A stretch of DNA of 64,000 nt from Bacillota bacterium. Its GTDB lineage: Bacteria; Bacillota; UBA4882; UBA10575. This document shows, in pieces, positions 8,527-17,200 of the stretch. Under the pieces are notes generated by a model. That model was not told the origin of the DNA, made no database searches, and was given only the letters and a program-made list of their open reading frames with translations. The DNA lies in NCBI GenBank assembly GCA_012839115.1, contig DUNX01000023.1, positions 62,001 through 126,000 of the forward strand, written 5' to 3'. Position 1 is the stretch's first letter. Every line of letters begins with the position of its first letter. The position numbers and the translations under genes are program-made.

Positions 8527-9024
8527 ATGGTCTTGTTTGGAGCAGAAAAACCGGTTATAATGAAGATGAAAACAACCAGGATGGTTCTGGTAAGGCGGGA
8601 GGTTAGAGCGGCATTGTCCGGTGATACCAAGGAGCATTGGCAGATAGGAGATACCAGAAAGTTTTTCCGGAAGAAGAAAGGGAAACCGCAGGCGCAAGTT
8701 CCACCCCGGATTTTGGTGGTCATTGAGGGGCCTGATAAAGACCGGGAATTTGTTCTACTCCCCTGCCAGATGAGGATTGGCCGTCATCCGGATAATCATA
8801 TTTACCTTTCCGATAGCCGGGTTTCGCGAAGACATGCAGTCTTGGATTATGACAGTAAGCTCAAGAAATATTTGCTTATTGATTTGCAGAGTATGAACGG
8901 GACCTATCTTAATGACCGGAGAATAGAAAAGGAGTTTTTGTCTCCTGGTGACCGGATCCGGATCGGCGGCTCGGTTCTGGAGTTTATTAACCCATGCGCG
9001 AAAAGGCATGGGGTTGGAACGTAA
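8527..9024 (+). CDS. FHA-domain protein
   Basis: A forkhead-associated domain occupies residues 60-155 (MRIGRHPDNHIYLSDSRVSRRHA, then SMNGTYLNDRRI), which binds phosphothreonine peptides. The first 60 residues are basic and not recognisable. The start is uncertain: ATG 8527, 8560 or 8566 are all in frame and none has a good ribosome binding site. It overlaps the upstream part of the phosphatase reading frame and sits directly before the PP2C/PASTA-kinase pair, so it is a likely reader or substrate of that kinase. Confidence 0.88.
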   Translation: MVLFGAEKPVIMKMKTTRMVLVRREVRAALSGDTKEHWQIGDTRKFFRKKKGKPQAQVPPRILVVIEGPDKDREFVLLPCQMRIGRHPDNHIYLSDSRVSRRHAVLDYDSKLKKYLLIDLQSMNGTYLNDRRIEKEFLSPGDRIRIGGSVLEFINPCAKRHGVGT

Positions 9025-9062
9025 GCAGGAACCGGCGGATGGGCGTTTGGGAGGGCAAATTG

Positions 9063-9758
9063 ATGGAGATCGGTACCGCCTCCGATATCGGAAAAAGCAG
9101 AAAAATTAACGAGGACAGCCTAGGCTACCGGGGGAACCTGTTCGTAATTGCCGATGGTATGGGCGGGCATAACGCGGGAGAAATAGCTAGCGCGTTGGCG
9201 GTAGAGGAAGTCCTCCGGATGTCGTTGTGCGGGACTGATTTTCACCGGGATCTGCCCCGCATCATAAACCGGGCGAACCAGGCCATTCTGGACCATGCCA
9301 GGAAATATCCGGAATGCCGGGGAATGGGCACAACCATTGCCATCTTGCAACTGGAGGAAGGCCGGGCCCGGGTGGCCCATGTTGGGGACAGCCGGGTGTA
9401 CTGGTGGCGCCGGAAAAAGCTATCCCGGGTAACCAGGGACCATTCGGTTGTTGAGGAATTGCTGCTTCACGGGGGTATAACCCGGGAGGAGGCGGATTAT
9501 CACCCGCAGAGGAATATTTTGACCAGGGCATTGGGGATCCCTGGGGAGATCGAGGTGGAGAATACTGAGTTTGAAACCGGTAAGGGAGACCGGATTTTAA
9601 TGTGTACCGATGGCCTGACGTCCATGCTCACTGATGACGATATCGCCTCCCTGCTTATGCGGGACGAACCGGCCCAAAGAATTGCCGAATTATTGGTGGC
9701 TGAAGCCAATAAACGGGGAGGACATGATAATATTTCCGTTATTGTCGTTTTTCTGTGA
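9063..9758 (+). CDS. prpC: PP2C-family serine/threonine phosphatase
   Basis: This is the metal-dependent phosphatase that reverses the neighbouring PASTA kinase. The 231-residue product has the PP2C motifs in order: SRKINEDS, VIADGMGGH, GMGTT, VAHVGDSRVY, TRDHS, RALG, CTDGLTSM and GGHDNISV. ATG 9063 is chosen because GGGAGGG lies at 9049-9055 and the family begins MEIGTASDIG. The FHA gene ends at 9024, so there is a short gap. The prpC-prkC-rsgA-rpe order that follows is conserved in Bacillota. Confidence 0.95.
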   Translation: MEIGTASDIGKSRKINEDSLGYRGNLFVIADGMGGHNAGEIASALAVEEVLRMSLCGTDFHRDLPRIINRANQAILDHARKYPECRGMGTTIAILQLEEGRARVAHVGDSRVYWWRRKKLSRVTRDHSVVEELLLHGGITREEADYHPQRNILTRALGIPGEIEVENTEFETGKGDRILMCTDGLTSMLTDDDIASLLMRDEPAQRIAELLVAEANKRGGHDNISVIVVFL

Positions 9759-9846
9759 GAAGGAATTTACTATATACCGGCGAAGAAGTTAAGGTATACT
9801 TTTTTTCTGCGTGGGCGCTACTATCCGTCCTGGAGAGGTGAGACTG

Positions 9847-11580
9847 GTGATCGGTCAACTCCTTGGAAATAGATACCGGATACTGGAACTGATCGGAGAA
9901 GGTGGTATGGCTCTGGTCTACAAGGCCGAGTGTGTTCTTCTCCAACGGACAGTGGCAGTTAAAATTCTACGTCCTCAGTATTCCTCGGATAAAGAGTTTG
10001 TGACGAGGTTTCGCCGGGAAGCGCAGGCGGCGGCCAGTCTTTCCCATCCGAATGTGGTTAATATTTATGATGTCGGGCAGGACGGAGGGGTACACTACAT
10101 TGTTATGGAACTCATCGAGGGCGATAATTTAAAGTCCTTAATCCGTAAGGAGGCGCCATTGCCGGTAAACCGGGCGCTCCATATTGCCCTTCAGATTTGC
10201 GAAGCGCTGCGCCATGCCCATGACCATAATATTATTCACCGGGATATCAAACCCCACAATATTCTTTTAACCGCCGACGGGAGGGTGAAGGTCACCGACT
10301 TCGGAATTGCCCGGGCGATCAGTGCCGGAGGATTTACCCAAACAGGAGTGGTTATGGGTTCCGTCCAGTATTTCTCGCCGGAACAGGCGAAGGGGCAGCC
10401 GGTAGGGCCGCAATCCGACCTCTATGCCTTAGGGTGTGTTCTTTATGAGATGCTCACCGGAGAAGTACCATTTACCGGAGAGAGCCCCATTGCCATTGCT
10501 TTAAAGCATATCCAGGAAAAGCCGGTTTCTGTAAAGAAACTCCGTCCCGGTTTGCCGCCGGGAGCGGTCAGGGTCATCGAAAAAGCCCTTGCCAAGGATC
10601 CGGAAGAAAGATACCCCTCGGCCTGGAGCATGATTATTGATCTCCGGGCGGCACTGGGGATAGAACCGCCGGAAGAAAAGAGGAGCGAGGATTATCCGAC
10701 CCAAATTTTAACCGCCCCGGTGGGGGAAGAACGGGAAGAAGAAAAGGAATTCCTGCGTGTATCCGATGAACCGGAAGAAGGGACAGAAAGAGGGGCAAAA
10801 AAAGACAAAAGCTGGGGTTGGGTGGTTATTACGGTTTTTGCCGCATTGCTTCTTTTTGGCGTCAGTTTTTTATTCTTCATCCCCTCACAGCCGGTGACAA
10901 AAGTCCCTGACTTGACCGGGCTTACTTTGGTTGAGGCGAAAAGTCAGGCGGGCGAATCCGGGCTGGGGGTGAAGGCGGTCCGGCACGACTACAGTGAAGA
11001 AGTGCCCCTGGGGCATATTATTACCCAGGACCCCAAACCCGGCCGTTCCCTGCGACGGGGAAGGGATATTGAGGTTGTGCTCAGCAGGGGAAAAGAAATG
11101 GTTTTGGTGCCTGACTTGTCGGGGAAAACGCGGATTGAGGCGGAGATCATCCTGGAAGACGCCAGGTTAAAACTGGGTGATATCTACCATGAACCCAGTA
11201 ATGAAGTTCCCCGTGGTTTAGTTGTAAGGCAGAAACCTGCCCCCAATTTGCAGATCGAAAGAGGGGCGACGGTCGACTTATATCTCAGCAGAGGCCAGGA
11301 TTATGTGGAAATGCCGAACTTTATCGGCAGGCCGCTGGTAGAAGTCCAGGCTGAACTGGCGAGTCTGGGGTTGGTTTCCAATCTGGTGACCGAGAAATAC
11401 AGTGTTTATCCGCGGGGACAGATTTTGGACCACCAGCCGCCGCCGGGGAGTGTGGTCCCGGTAGGAACCCCGGTCAATTTTGTGGTCAGCGGGGCCGCAG
11501 GCAGAAATAACCGGGGAGAAGAGGGTTTGGGTAATTCGTATGCAGAGGAAGAGGAGCCCGATGATTTTTTGGAACAGTAG
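9847..11580 (+). CDS. prkC: PASTA-domain Ser/Thr protein kinase
   Basis: This is the Hanks-type membrane kinase that senses muropeptides and regulates wall synthesis, translation and spore germination. The 577-residue protein has a kinase domain at 1-270 (GEGGMALVYKAE, catalytic Asp133 in HRDIKPHNIL, DFG, PEQAKG), an acidic juxtamembrane segment, one membrane helix at about 323-345, and three extracellular PASTA domains to about residue 555, then an acidic tail. GTG 9847 follows GGAGAGG at 9832-9838. It lies between its phosphatase and rsgA. In the PASTA region the frame is clean and repeats are typical in length. Confidence 0.96.
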   Translation: MIGQLLGNRYRILELIGEGGMALVYKAECVLLQRTVAVKILRPQYSSDKEFVTRFRREAQAAASLSHPNVVNIYDVGQDGGVHYIVMELIEGDNLKSLIRKEAPLPVNRALHIALQICEALRHAHDHNIIHRDIKPHNILLTADGRVKVTDFGIARAISAGGFTQTGVVMGSVQYFSPEQAKGQPVGPQSDLYALGCVLYEMLTGEVPFTGESPIAIALKHIQEKPVSVKKLRPGLPPGAVRVIEKALAKDPEERYPSAWSMIIDLRAALGIEPPEEKRSEDYPTQILTAPVGEEREEEKEFLRVSDEPEEGTERGAKKDKSWGWVVITVFAALLLFGVSFLFFIPSQPVTKVPDLTGLTLVEAKSQAGESGLGVKAVRHDYSEEVPLGHIITQDPKPGRSLRRGRDIEVVLSRGKEMVLVPDLSGKTRIEAEIILEDARLKLGDIYHEPSNEVPRGLVVRQKPAPNLQIERGATVDLYLSRGQDYVEMPNFIGRPLVEVQAELASLGLVSNLVTEKYSVYPRGQILDHQPPPGSVVPVGTPVNFVVSGAAGRNNRGEEGLGNSYAEEEEPDDFLEQ

Positions 11581-11672
11581 AGAAAACCGGTTAACCGTGG
11601 ATGGTAACCACGGGGGATCTAAAAATAGAGTGTACTTGCAGACAATAGGAGAAAAAAGGAGGAACAGCGGGA

Positions 11673-12554
11673 TTGCCTGAAGGGCGGGTGGTCCGGGCGG
11701 TCGGCGGGTTTTATGACCTGAAGAACGCGAAGAAAGAAATAAGGGCCCGGGCCCGCGGGAAATTTCGGGGGCAAGAAACCATATATGTCGGGGATTGGGT
11801 GGAGTATAGCCTGACGCCGGACGGTGGGGGCGTAATAGAAAGGATTCTTCCCCGTAAGAATCTGTTAAAAAGGCCGTATGTGGCCAATGTTGACCGGATT
11901 GTTCTGGTTTTTTCCCTCAAGGATCCCGATTGCCCACAGTTGTTGATTGACAGATTTTTGTTGCTGGCGGAGGATTCCGGCCTCGGAATAATACTGGTCT
12001 TCAATAAGGCGGATTTGACGGGCCCGAATGAACAGGAGCAATTGGCCGGGCCTTACCGGGATCTCGGGTACAAGGTTATTTATACCAGCGCCCGCACACA
12101 GCAGGGAAAAGAGGTTTTACTGAAGGCGGTGGCGCAAGACGTGACCGTTCTGGCCGGGCCGTCCGGGGTGGGCAAGTCCTCCTTACTTAATATGATTAAT
12201 CCGGCTTTTCGCCTCAAAACCGGGGAAGTAAGCGCAAAAATCGGGCGGGGACGGCATACCACTCGCCGGGTGGAGTTGCTTCCCATTACGGAAGAGGGTT
12301 TTATTGTCGACACTCCGGGTTTTTCCCGTTTAAACTTGGATTTCATTGACGGGGCCCGTGGGTTGACCCAACTTTTTCCTGATTTTGCCAGTAAGGCGGA
12401 GAACTGCCGTTTCACCGGTTGCCGCCATGTAAAGGAACCCGATTGTGCGGTAAGGGAAGCCGTGGAAAAAAAAGCGGTTAATTCCTGGCGTTATGAGCAT
12501 TACTTGCTTTTTTTGGAAGAGATAGAGAATCTGCAAGCGCAACGGTATCGTTAA
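11673..12554 (+). CDS. rsgA: Small ribosomal subunit biogenesis GTPase RsgA
   Basis: RsgA is a circularly permuted GTPase that checks maturation of the 30S subunit. The 293-residue protein has an N-terminal OB fold, then NKAD (G4), GPSGVGKSS (G1), TTR and DTPGF (G3) in permuted order, and a C-terminal zinc site (CRFTGCRHVKEPDC). It starts with TTG 11673, 10 bases after AAAGGAGG. It is the usual neighbour of the PASTA kinase and is followed 36 bases later by rpe. Confidence 0.95.
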   Translation: MPEGRVVRAVGGFYDLKNAKKEIRARARGKFRGQETIYVGDWVEYSLTPDGGGVIERILPRKNLLKRPYVANVDRIVLVFSLKDPDCPQLLIDRFLLLAEDSGLGIILVFNKADLTGPNEQEQLAGPYRDLGYKVIYTSARTQQGKEVLLKAVAQDVTVLAGPSGVGKSSLLNMINPAFRLKTGEVSAKIGRGRHTTRRVELLPITEEGFIVDTPGFSRLNLDFIDGARGLTQLFPDFASKAENCRFTGCRHVKEPDCAVREAVEKKAVNSWRYEHYLLFLEEIENLQAQRYR

Positions 12555-12590
12555 GAACCAGGGAGACTGAACGGAGCAAGGGGTTGAAAA

Positions 12591-13253
12591 ATGACAAGAC
12601 CAATTCAGGTGGCGCCTTCGATTCTTGATGCCGACTTTGCCAATTTACACAGGGAATTAGAGAAGATTGTCACAGCCGATTGGCTGCATCTGGATATTAT
12701 GGACGGGCACTTTGTTCCCAATCTCTCCTTTGGGCCACCGCTCGTTAAGAGCCTGCGGGGGAAGACTAAGCTACCAATGGACGCGCATTTAATGGTGGAT
12801 AACCCGGAGACCCTGATCCCCCTTTTTATAGAGGCCGGGGTGGAGATGATCACCGTTCACCTTGAGACAACGCCGCATCTTCACCGTTTGGTCTCATGGA
12901 TCCGTGCTGAAGGGCTTATGGCCGGGGTGGCGCTTAATCCCAGCACACCACTGGACGGGCTCCAACTGGTACTACCCGATTTGGACCTGGTATTGCTGAT
13001 GACTGTTAACCCGGGTTATGGCGGGCAAAAGCTAATCAAAGGAGTACTGGAAAAGGTAGAAAAATTGCGGAAAATTATTAATGAAAGGAACCTAAATTGC
13101 CGGATTGGGGTTGACGGGGGGATTAATTTGGAAACAGCGGGAGAAGCTATTGCAGCAGGCGCCGATCATTTGGTGGCTGGAACATATGTTTTTGGTTCCC
13201 CGGAACCGGCCGCAGCGATCCGAAGCTTAAGAACACTGTGTGAGGAGGGTTAA
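12591..13253 (+). CDS. rpe: Ribulose-phosphate 3-epimerase
   Basis: Rpe interconverts D-ribulose 5-phosphate and D-xylulose 5-phosphate in the pentose phosphate pathway. The 220-residue TIM barrel shows APSILDADFANL, HLDIMDGHFVPNLSFGP (metal and catalytic Asp), AHLMV, TVNPGYGGQ and VDGGI, all in place. It follows rsgA closely and ends 3 bases before the CheX-like gene, so the kinase-rsgA-rpe-cheX-ireB-murA run may form one transcript. Confidence 0.96.
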   Translation: MTRPIQVAPSILDADFANLHRELEKIVTADWLHLDIMDGHFVPNLSFGPPLVKSLRGKTKLPMDAHLMVDNPETLIPLFIEAGVEMITVHLETTPHLHRLVSWIRAEGLMAGVALNPSTPLDGLQLVLPDLDLVLLMTVNPGYGGQKLIKGVLEKVEKLRKIINERNLNCRIGVDGGINLETAGEAIAAGADHLVAGTYVFGSPEPAAAIRSLRTLCEEG

Positions 13254-13256
13254 AAA

Positions 13257-13742
13257 ATGGCCTTTCAGCATATAGACTCTTTTGTCGAAGCTGTCTATAC
13301 TGTCTTTGCGAAGATGTTGAACCCGGAACTAAAAGAAGTTAAAGCGGGAAAGCCCTTCTTCAATGAAGACCCGTTGCGAAGTTATGAGATCGCAGTTTTA
13401 GTGGGTGTACTAGGCGACATTCATGGACAGGTCATTTGTGGTATGACGGAGGAAACGGCTAGAAATATTATCTCCCGCATGCTGGAAATGCCGATTGAAG
13501 AGATTGACGAGATGGGGAAGAGTGCGATTTGCGAATTGAAGAATATTATTATCGGCAATGCCAGCACCAACCTCTCGCATGTGGGGTATAAATGCCTTAT
13601 TACGCCGCCGTTGATTATGATGAATGGACAGGTGCCAAGTTTTTTGGAGCATGTCGACACCGCCCTGGCAATACCGATTGTTACTCCTTACGGAGAAGTC
13701 GAGATCAATCTTTCTTTACGCAAGGATGACCTGGCATCATAA
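13257..13742 (+). CDS. CheX-like chemotaxis phosphatase
   Basis: The 161-residue protein resembles the CheC/CheX/FliY phosphatases that dephosphorylate response regulators. The conserved active-site pattern E-x-x-N is visible in ICELKNIIIGN, and LGDIHGQVICGM matches the family beta strand. A paralogue lies at 28584. No chemotaxis receptor, CheA or CheY is in this window, so its partner could be another receiver-domain protein. ATG 13257 comes directly after the rpe stop with GAGGAGGG overlapping the end of rpe. Confidence 0.85.
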   Translation: MAFQHIDSFVEAVYTVFAKMLNPELKEVKAGKPFFNEDPLRSYEIAVLVGVLGDIHGQVICGMTEETARNIISRMLEMPIEEIDEMGKSAICELKNIIIGNASTNLSHVGYKCLITPPLIMMNGQVPSFLEHVDTALAIPIVTPYGEVEINLSLRKDDLAS

Positions 13743-13762
13743 ACAAATAGGGAGGCGGGTTG

Positions 13763-14032
13763 ATGGAGAACAATTTAACCGGCGCTACCATGCGCTTTAC
13801 ACCGCGGGATGAGGAACAGGCGCAAGAGATCAATCAGGTACTAAGGGAAGTCTGCATGGCCTTGCAAGAAAAGGGTTACGACCCATTAGACCAGATTGTC
13901 GGTTATCTCCTTTCCGGAGATCCGGCCTATATCACCAGTCACCGTAATGCCAGGGTATTGATTCGAAGAATTGACCGGGATCAGATTCTTGAGGAACTAG
14001 TCCGGTTTTATCTGGGAAGAGAGGGAAGTTGA
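13763..14032 (+). CDS. ireB: IreB family regulatory phosphoprotein
   Basis: The 89-residue UPF0297/YrzL family member is known in enterococci as IreB, a substrate of the PASTA kinase that controls envelope stress and cephalosporin tolerance. Family residues are clear: [24 protein letters not shown] and [19 protein letters not shown] precedes ATG 13763; an overlapping TTG lies one codon earlier. Elsewhere this gene usually sits beside ruvX and yrzB, which are here at 45.7-46.5 kb. Here it lies near the kinase and overlaps murA by one base. Confidence 0.94.
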   Translation: MENNLTGATMRFTPRDEEQAQEINQVLREVCMALQEKGYDPLDQIVGYLLSGDPAYITSHRNARVLIRRIDRDQILEELVRFYLGREGS

Positions 14033-15288
14033 TGTCTTCATTCCGGATCGAGGGTAGGAAAAAATTGCAAGGGCGAATCAGAATCAGCGGTTCCAAAAAT
14101 AGTTGCCTGGCCTTGATGGCCGGAGCGGCCCTCGGCAGGGAAGATGTGGTTTTGACTAAAGTACCGGTCAACACCGATGTGCAGATAATGGCCGCGCTTT
14201 TACAGGAGATTGGCGTGGAAGTGGAAGAAAAAACCCCGGGTATAATGGTGATCAATGGGGCAAAACTCAAGAGTACTTTAATCCCCCATGAACTGGCCCG
14301 GAAATTGCGGGCTTCTTTTTATTTGTCCGGGTTATTCCTGTCCCGCCTGGGGAAAGCCGAAGTTCCGCTGCCGGGAGGGTGTTTTCTTGGACCACGGCCG
14401 GTTGATTTTCATATTAAGGGTTTTGAGGCCCTGGGCGCACGGGTCGCAATTGAGCATGGTTTAATGAAGGCCAGTCTTCCCCGGGCCACCGGGAGCAGGA
14501 TCTTTATTAACAGGAGGAGTATGGGGACGACAATCAACCTGATCTTTTTGGCGGTTTTGGCCGAAGGGACCACGGTTTTGGAGAATGCCGCAAAAGAACC
14601 GGAAATTGTGGACCTGGCTGTCCTTTTGAATTCCATGGGCGCCAAGATCAGGGGCGCGGGCACCGAAATCATTAGAATCCAGGGGGTACCGGAATTGCAC
14701 GGGGCAGAGCATAGCATAATCCCGGACCGGATCGAAGCCGGAACCTATATGATGGCGTTGGCCGCGGCCGGCGGCGATGTGGTTTTGGAGAATGTCATGG
14801 TTGAGCATCTCCGGGCGCCCTTGATGAAACTGCGCGAAGCCGGGCTGGAGGTCGAGGAAGGCGAGACAGACCTGCGGCTCGTGGCCTCCGGGCGCTTGCA
14901 GGCGGTTGATGTTGAAACCGCACCCTATCCCGGTTTCCCCACGGATCTCCAGCAACCGTTTGGCGCCCTAATGACCATGGCGGAAGGAACCAGTATTATC
15001 CGGGAGACCATTTACGATAACCGTTTCCGGTATCTGGACGAGCTGACCCGGATGGGCGCCAACATTAAGGTCGACCGGGACCGGGCCATTATCAAGGGGG
15101 TACCGGAATTGAGCGGGGCGCCGGTTGAGACCCCGGATTTGCGGGCCGGAGCAGCCTTGGTTGTTGCCGGATTAGGAGCGACGGGTGTGACCGTCGTTGC
15201 CAATGCCGAATGCATTGACCGCGGTTACGAGAACATGGTGGAGAAACTCAGAGAAGTTGGCGCTTGTATTTATCGTCAAGACGCTTAG
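14032..15288 (+). CDS. murA: UDP-N-acetylglucosamine 1-carboxyvinyltransferase MurA
   Basis: MurA transfers enolpyruvate from PEP to UDP-GlcNAc, the first committed step of peptidoglycan synthesis and the target of fosfomycin. The 418-residue protein shows the substrate loop with catalytic Cys117 (LPGGCFLGPRPVD), SGSKNSCLALMAGA-type N-terminus and the repeated EPT folds. The ATG overlaps the TGA of ireB, so translation is coupled. IreB-type control of MurA stability in other Bacillota makes this adjacency suggestive. Two perfect hairpins follow the gene. Confidence 0.97.
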   Translation: MSSFRIEGRKKLQGRIRISGSKNSCLALMAGAALGREDVVLTKVPVNTDVQIMAALLQEIGVEVEEKTPGIMVINGAKLKSTLIPHELARKLRASFYLSGLFLSRLGKAEVPLPGGCFLGPRPVDFHIKGFEALGARVAIEHGLMKASLPRATGSRIFINRRSMGTTINLIFLAVLAEGTTVLENAAKEPEIVDLAVLLNSMGAKIRGAGTEIIRIQGVPELHGAEHSIIPDRIEAGTYMMALAAAGGDVVLENVMVEHLRAPLMKLREAGLEVEEGETDLRLVASGRLQAVDVETAPYPGFPTDLQQPFGALMTMAEGTSIIRETIYDNRFRYLDELTRMGANIKVDRDRAIIKGVPELSGAPVETPDLRAGAALVVAGLGATGVTVVANAECIDRGYENMVEKLREVGACIYRQDA

Positions 15289-15345
15289 CGTCTCGGCGCC
15301 CAAGCGTCTTGACGTTCTAGTTAACGTGCTGGTCACGTTAACTAG
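15274..15345. terminator. Twin perfect hairpins between convergent murA and comA
   Basis: Hairpin one pairs CGTCAAGACGCTT (15274-15286, including the last murA codons and stop) with AAGCGTCTTGACG (15302-15314), 13 of 13. Hairpin two follows after two bases: CTAGTTAACGTG (15317-15328) with CACGTTAACTAG (15334-15345), 12 of 12 with a 5-base loop. Neither is followed by a U-tract. Position between convergent genes suggests bidirectional termination or transcript end protection. Confidence 0.7.
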
Positions 15346-15373
15346 TCAATTGGGGTGGCGTAGCTGTTCCGAC

Positions 15374-16156
15374 TTACTCCGGGAGCAAGGTGTCGGCCCG
15401 CAAGCCCCGGCGGAGGGCTTCCAGGGCCAGGATCTCCCCGGGCGGAATGTTTCCGAGATTGACATTGGGGCCAAACCTTTTTATAAAAAGGAGTTGTTGT
15501 TTTTTCAGCGGCGCTTCCCAGATGATCCGCTTCCAGCAGGTGCAAGCAAGCAAATTTTCCAGCCCGTCAGGGTCGATTTCTCCAGCTTCATCGTAAAGGC
15601 CTGCGCTTTTTCCGGATTCACGTCCTTCGATGATGACAAAATCAGCCCCTTCTTCCAAGTCAAATGTCAACTGCGCCCTCATCTCCCGGTGGCTTAATTT
15701 AGCTCCGGGTTTTTTCTTGCCCACCTCCGTCAAAACCCGGAACCCCCTTTTTTTTGCCTCTTGAATCAAACCCTTCCGTACTGCCGGGCTCATCGTAATA
15801 CTACCGTCGGAGATCTCCAGAAAGTCAAAGCCCAACTCGCGGGCGTGGTCAAGAAAAGGAACGCTTTTTCCTTGGAGAACAGCGATCTCCAGAAGAGTTC
15901 CGCCGGGAAAAACACCGATCCCCTCTTCCCGCAGGAGTTGGATTTTGGCGGCCAAAACCGCTTTGGGGTAAAGGGCGGAAGTACCAAAAGTAAATTTGAC
16001 CAGGTCGACATAGGAGGCGGCAAGGGCGAGCCAATCGCGGGTCTGGTCGATGGGCAACCCTTTGTCGATGACCATGGTCAACCCGGTTAAACGGGGCTTT
16101 TCCGCCCGCCCGGTTTGCGGTTGGTCAATTATTTTTTCCCAAGAAGACAGCGCCAT
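15374..16156 (-). CDS. comA: Phosphosulfolactate synthase (ComA/YitD family)
   Basis: The enzyme adds sulfite to PEP to give phosphosulfolactate. In methanogens it begins coenzyme M synthesis; in Bacillus spores the pathway gives 3-sulfolactate. The 260-residue TIM-barrel protein has the family features GLTMVIDKGLP, YVDLVKFTFGTS, FPGGTLLE, FLEISDGS and FVIIEGRESG. On the minus strand GAGGAGGAGA precedes the ATG by about 5 bases. It is a single gene facing murA. A spore-metabolite role is likely here given the sporulation context, but the downstream phosphatase and oxidoreductase are not in the window. Confidence 0.92.
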   Translation of the reverse strand: MALSSWEKIIDQPQTGRAEKPRLTGLTMVIDKGLPIDQTRDWLALAASYVDLVKFTFGTSALYPKAVLAAKIQLLREEGIGVFPGGTLLEIAVLQGKSVPFLDHARELGFDFLEISDGSITMSPAVRKGLIQEAKKRGFRVLTEVGKKKPGAKLSHREMRAQLTFDLEEGADFVIIEGRESGKSAGLYDEAGEIDPDGLENLLACTCWKRIIWEAPLKKQQLLFIKRFGPNVNLGNIPPGEILALEALRRGLRADTLLPE

Positions 16157-16261
16157 CCCGATCTCCTCCTCATTATCCGCGCAGATAAGTGAAAACCAAT
16201 AGTTTCATGGGCTATTAGTGTATGCATGAGCCGTTCTATCCGCTCATACAGGAGGAAAGGC

Positions 16262-16333
16262 ATGGACGGAAAGGAGGAATCTCCGGCTTGGATTGAACAT
16301 AGATCTAGTTTAGATTGGTGGAGACGGAGATAA
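16262..16333 (+). CDS. Candidate 23-residue leader peptide
   Basis: ATG 16262 is preceded by AGGAGGAAAG at about 16251-16260 and opens a 24-codon frame ending TAA 16333, five bases before the next gene's start. The peptide is charged and ends Trp-Trp-Arg-Arg-Arg. I know no family. Good ribosome-binding context and tight spacing to the downstream gene suggest translation, but length alone gives little support. A hairpin (AATAG/CTATT) lies further upstream. Confidence 0.35.
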   Translation: MDGKEESPAWIEHRSSLDWWRRR

Positions 16334-16337
16334 AACG

Positions 16338-16799
16338 ATGAACACAGGAAAATTAATCCTGACCGTCCTTTTTTTACTGGGAATGGTCTTCCGGAACAAT
16401 TTAATCGCCGCCAGCGCCGGCACGCTTTTGGTCATTAAACTGGTTAACCTGCCATCGGCCCTGAAAATACTGGAACGGCATTCTCTGGAATGGGGTTTGC
16501 TCTTCCTCCTCCTTGCGGTTATGGTACCCTTTGCCTTGGACAAAATTGGCCTCAAAGAAATAGGCCGGACCTTTATCACCCCGGCAGGGATTACGGCAAT
16601 TGTTGGCGGGCTTCTCGCTGCTTACCTGTGCGGACAGGGGGTAATCCTTTTGCAGTGGAAACCCGAGATTATGGTGGGCTTGGTCATCGGCACGCTGCTC
16701 GGTGTCTCTTTCTTAAAAGGATTCCCGGTGGGTCCGTTGGCTGCCGCAGGATTAACCGCGTTACTCCTCCATTTTTTCGGCTTAGGAAAACCGAGGTGA
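16338..16799 (+). CDS. DUF441/UPF0756 membrane protein
   Basis: The 153-residue protein has four or five membrane helices and matches the DUF441 (YtwI/YeaL) family: GLLFLLLAVMVPFALDKIG, GGLLAAYLCGQGV, and the conserved GLVIGTLLGVSFLKGFPVGPL. Function of the family is not known; it is widespread in Bacillota. ATG 16338 follows GAGACGGAGA. It ends 11 bases before the next small membrane-protein gene. Confidence 0.9.
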   Translation: MNTGKLILTVLFLLGMVFRNNLIAASAGTLLVIKLVNLPSALKILERHSLEWGLLFLLLAVMVPFALDKIGLKEIGRTFITPAGITAIVGGLLAAYLCGQGVILLQWKPEIMVGLVIGTLLGVSFLKGFPVGPLAAAGLTALLLHFFGLGKPR

Positions 16800-16809
16800 G
16801 TTGGGGTCT

Positions 16810-17073
16810 ATGGAAAGAAAGGTTCTCTCGCAAATAGCCATGCTCCGGGCGATCTCCGGGATCCTGGAGTTCAGTGCCGCCTTGGTGATTATCCGTTTGA
16901 GCAGAGTCGAAGCGGCTTTGCGGATAAATGCCTTATTGGGGCTGATCGGGCCTTTGGTTTTTCTCGCCGTCAGTGCCCTTGGCATCGTGGCGCTGGCAGT
17001 TAAGATTTCACCTTATAAAATAATCCTGCTGGTCGCAGGGGCTTGTTTTATTCTTTGGGGTACCAGGAGTTGA
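16810..17073 (+). CDS. YqhV-like small membrane protein (DUF2619)
   Basis: The 87-residue protein has two or three membrane helices and resembles YqhV: the N-terminal MLRAISGILEFSAALVIIRL and GLIGPLVFLAVSALG. YqhV family proteins are found in spore-formers, with no defined function. ATG 16810 is chosen because GAGGTGAG lies at 16794-16801; a TTG three codons earlier is also in frame. Confidence 0.8.
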   Translation: MERKVLSQIAMLRAISGILEFSAALVIIRLSRVEAALRINALLGLIGPLVFLAVSALGIVALAVKISPYKIILLVAGACFILWGTRS

Positions 17074-17200
17074 AGGCAGGCGTAATCAATAACAGCGATG
17101 CGGGTTTTTCGCGTGCACGCCACACACGCACCGCCTGCAAACAGAAGAATTTCCGGCGTGCGGGTGGAGCCCGGGTCGCGAAAAAAGGGAAGTGGCAGTG

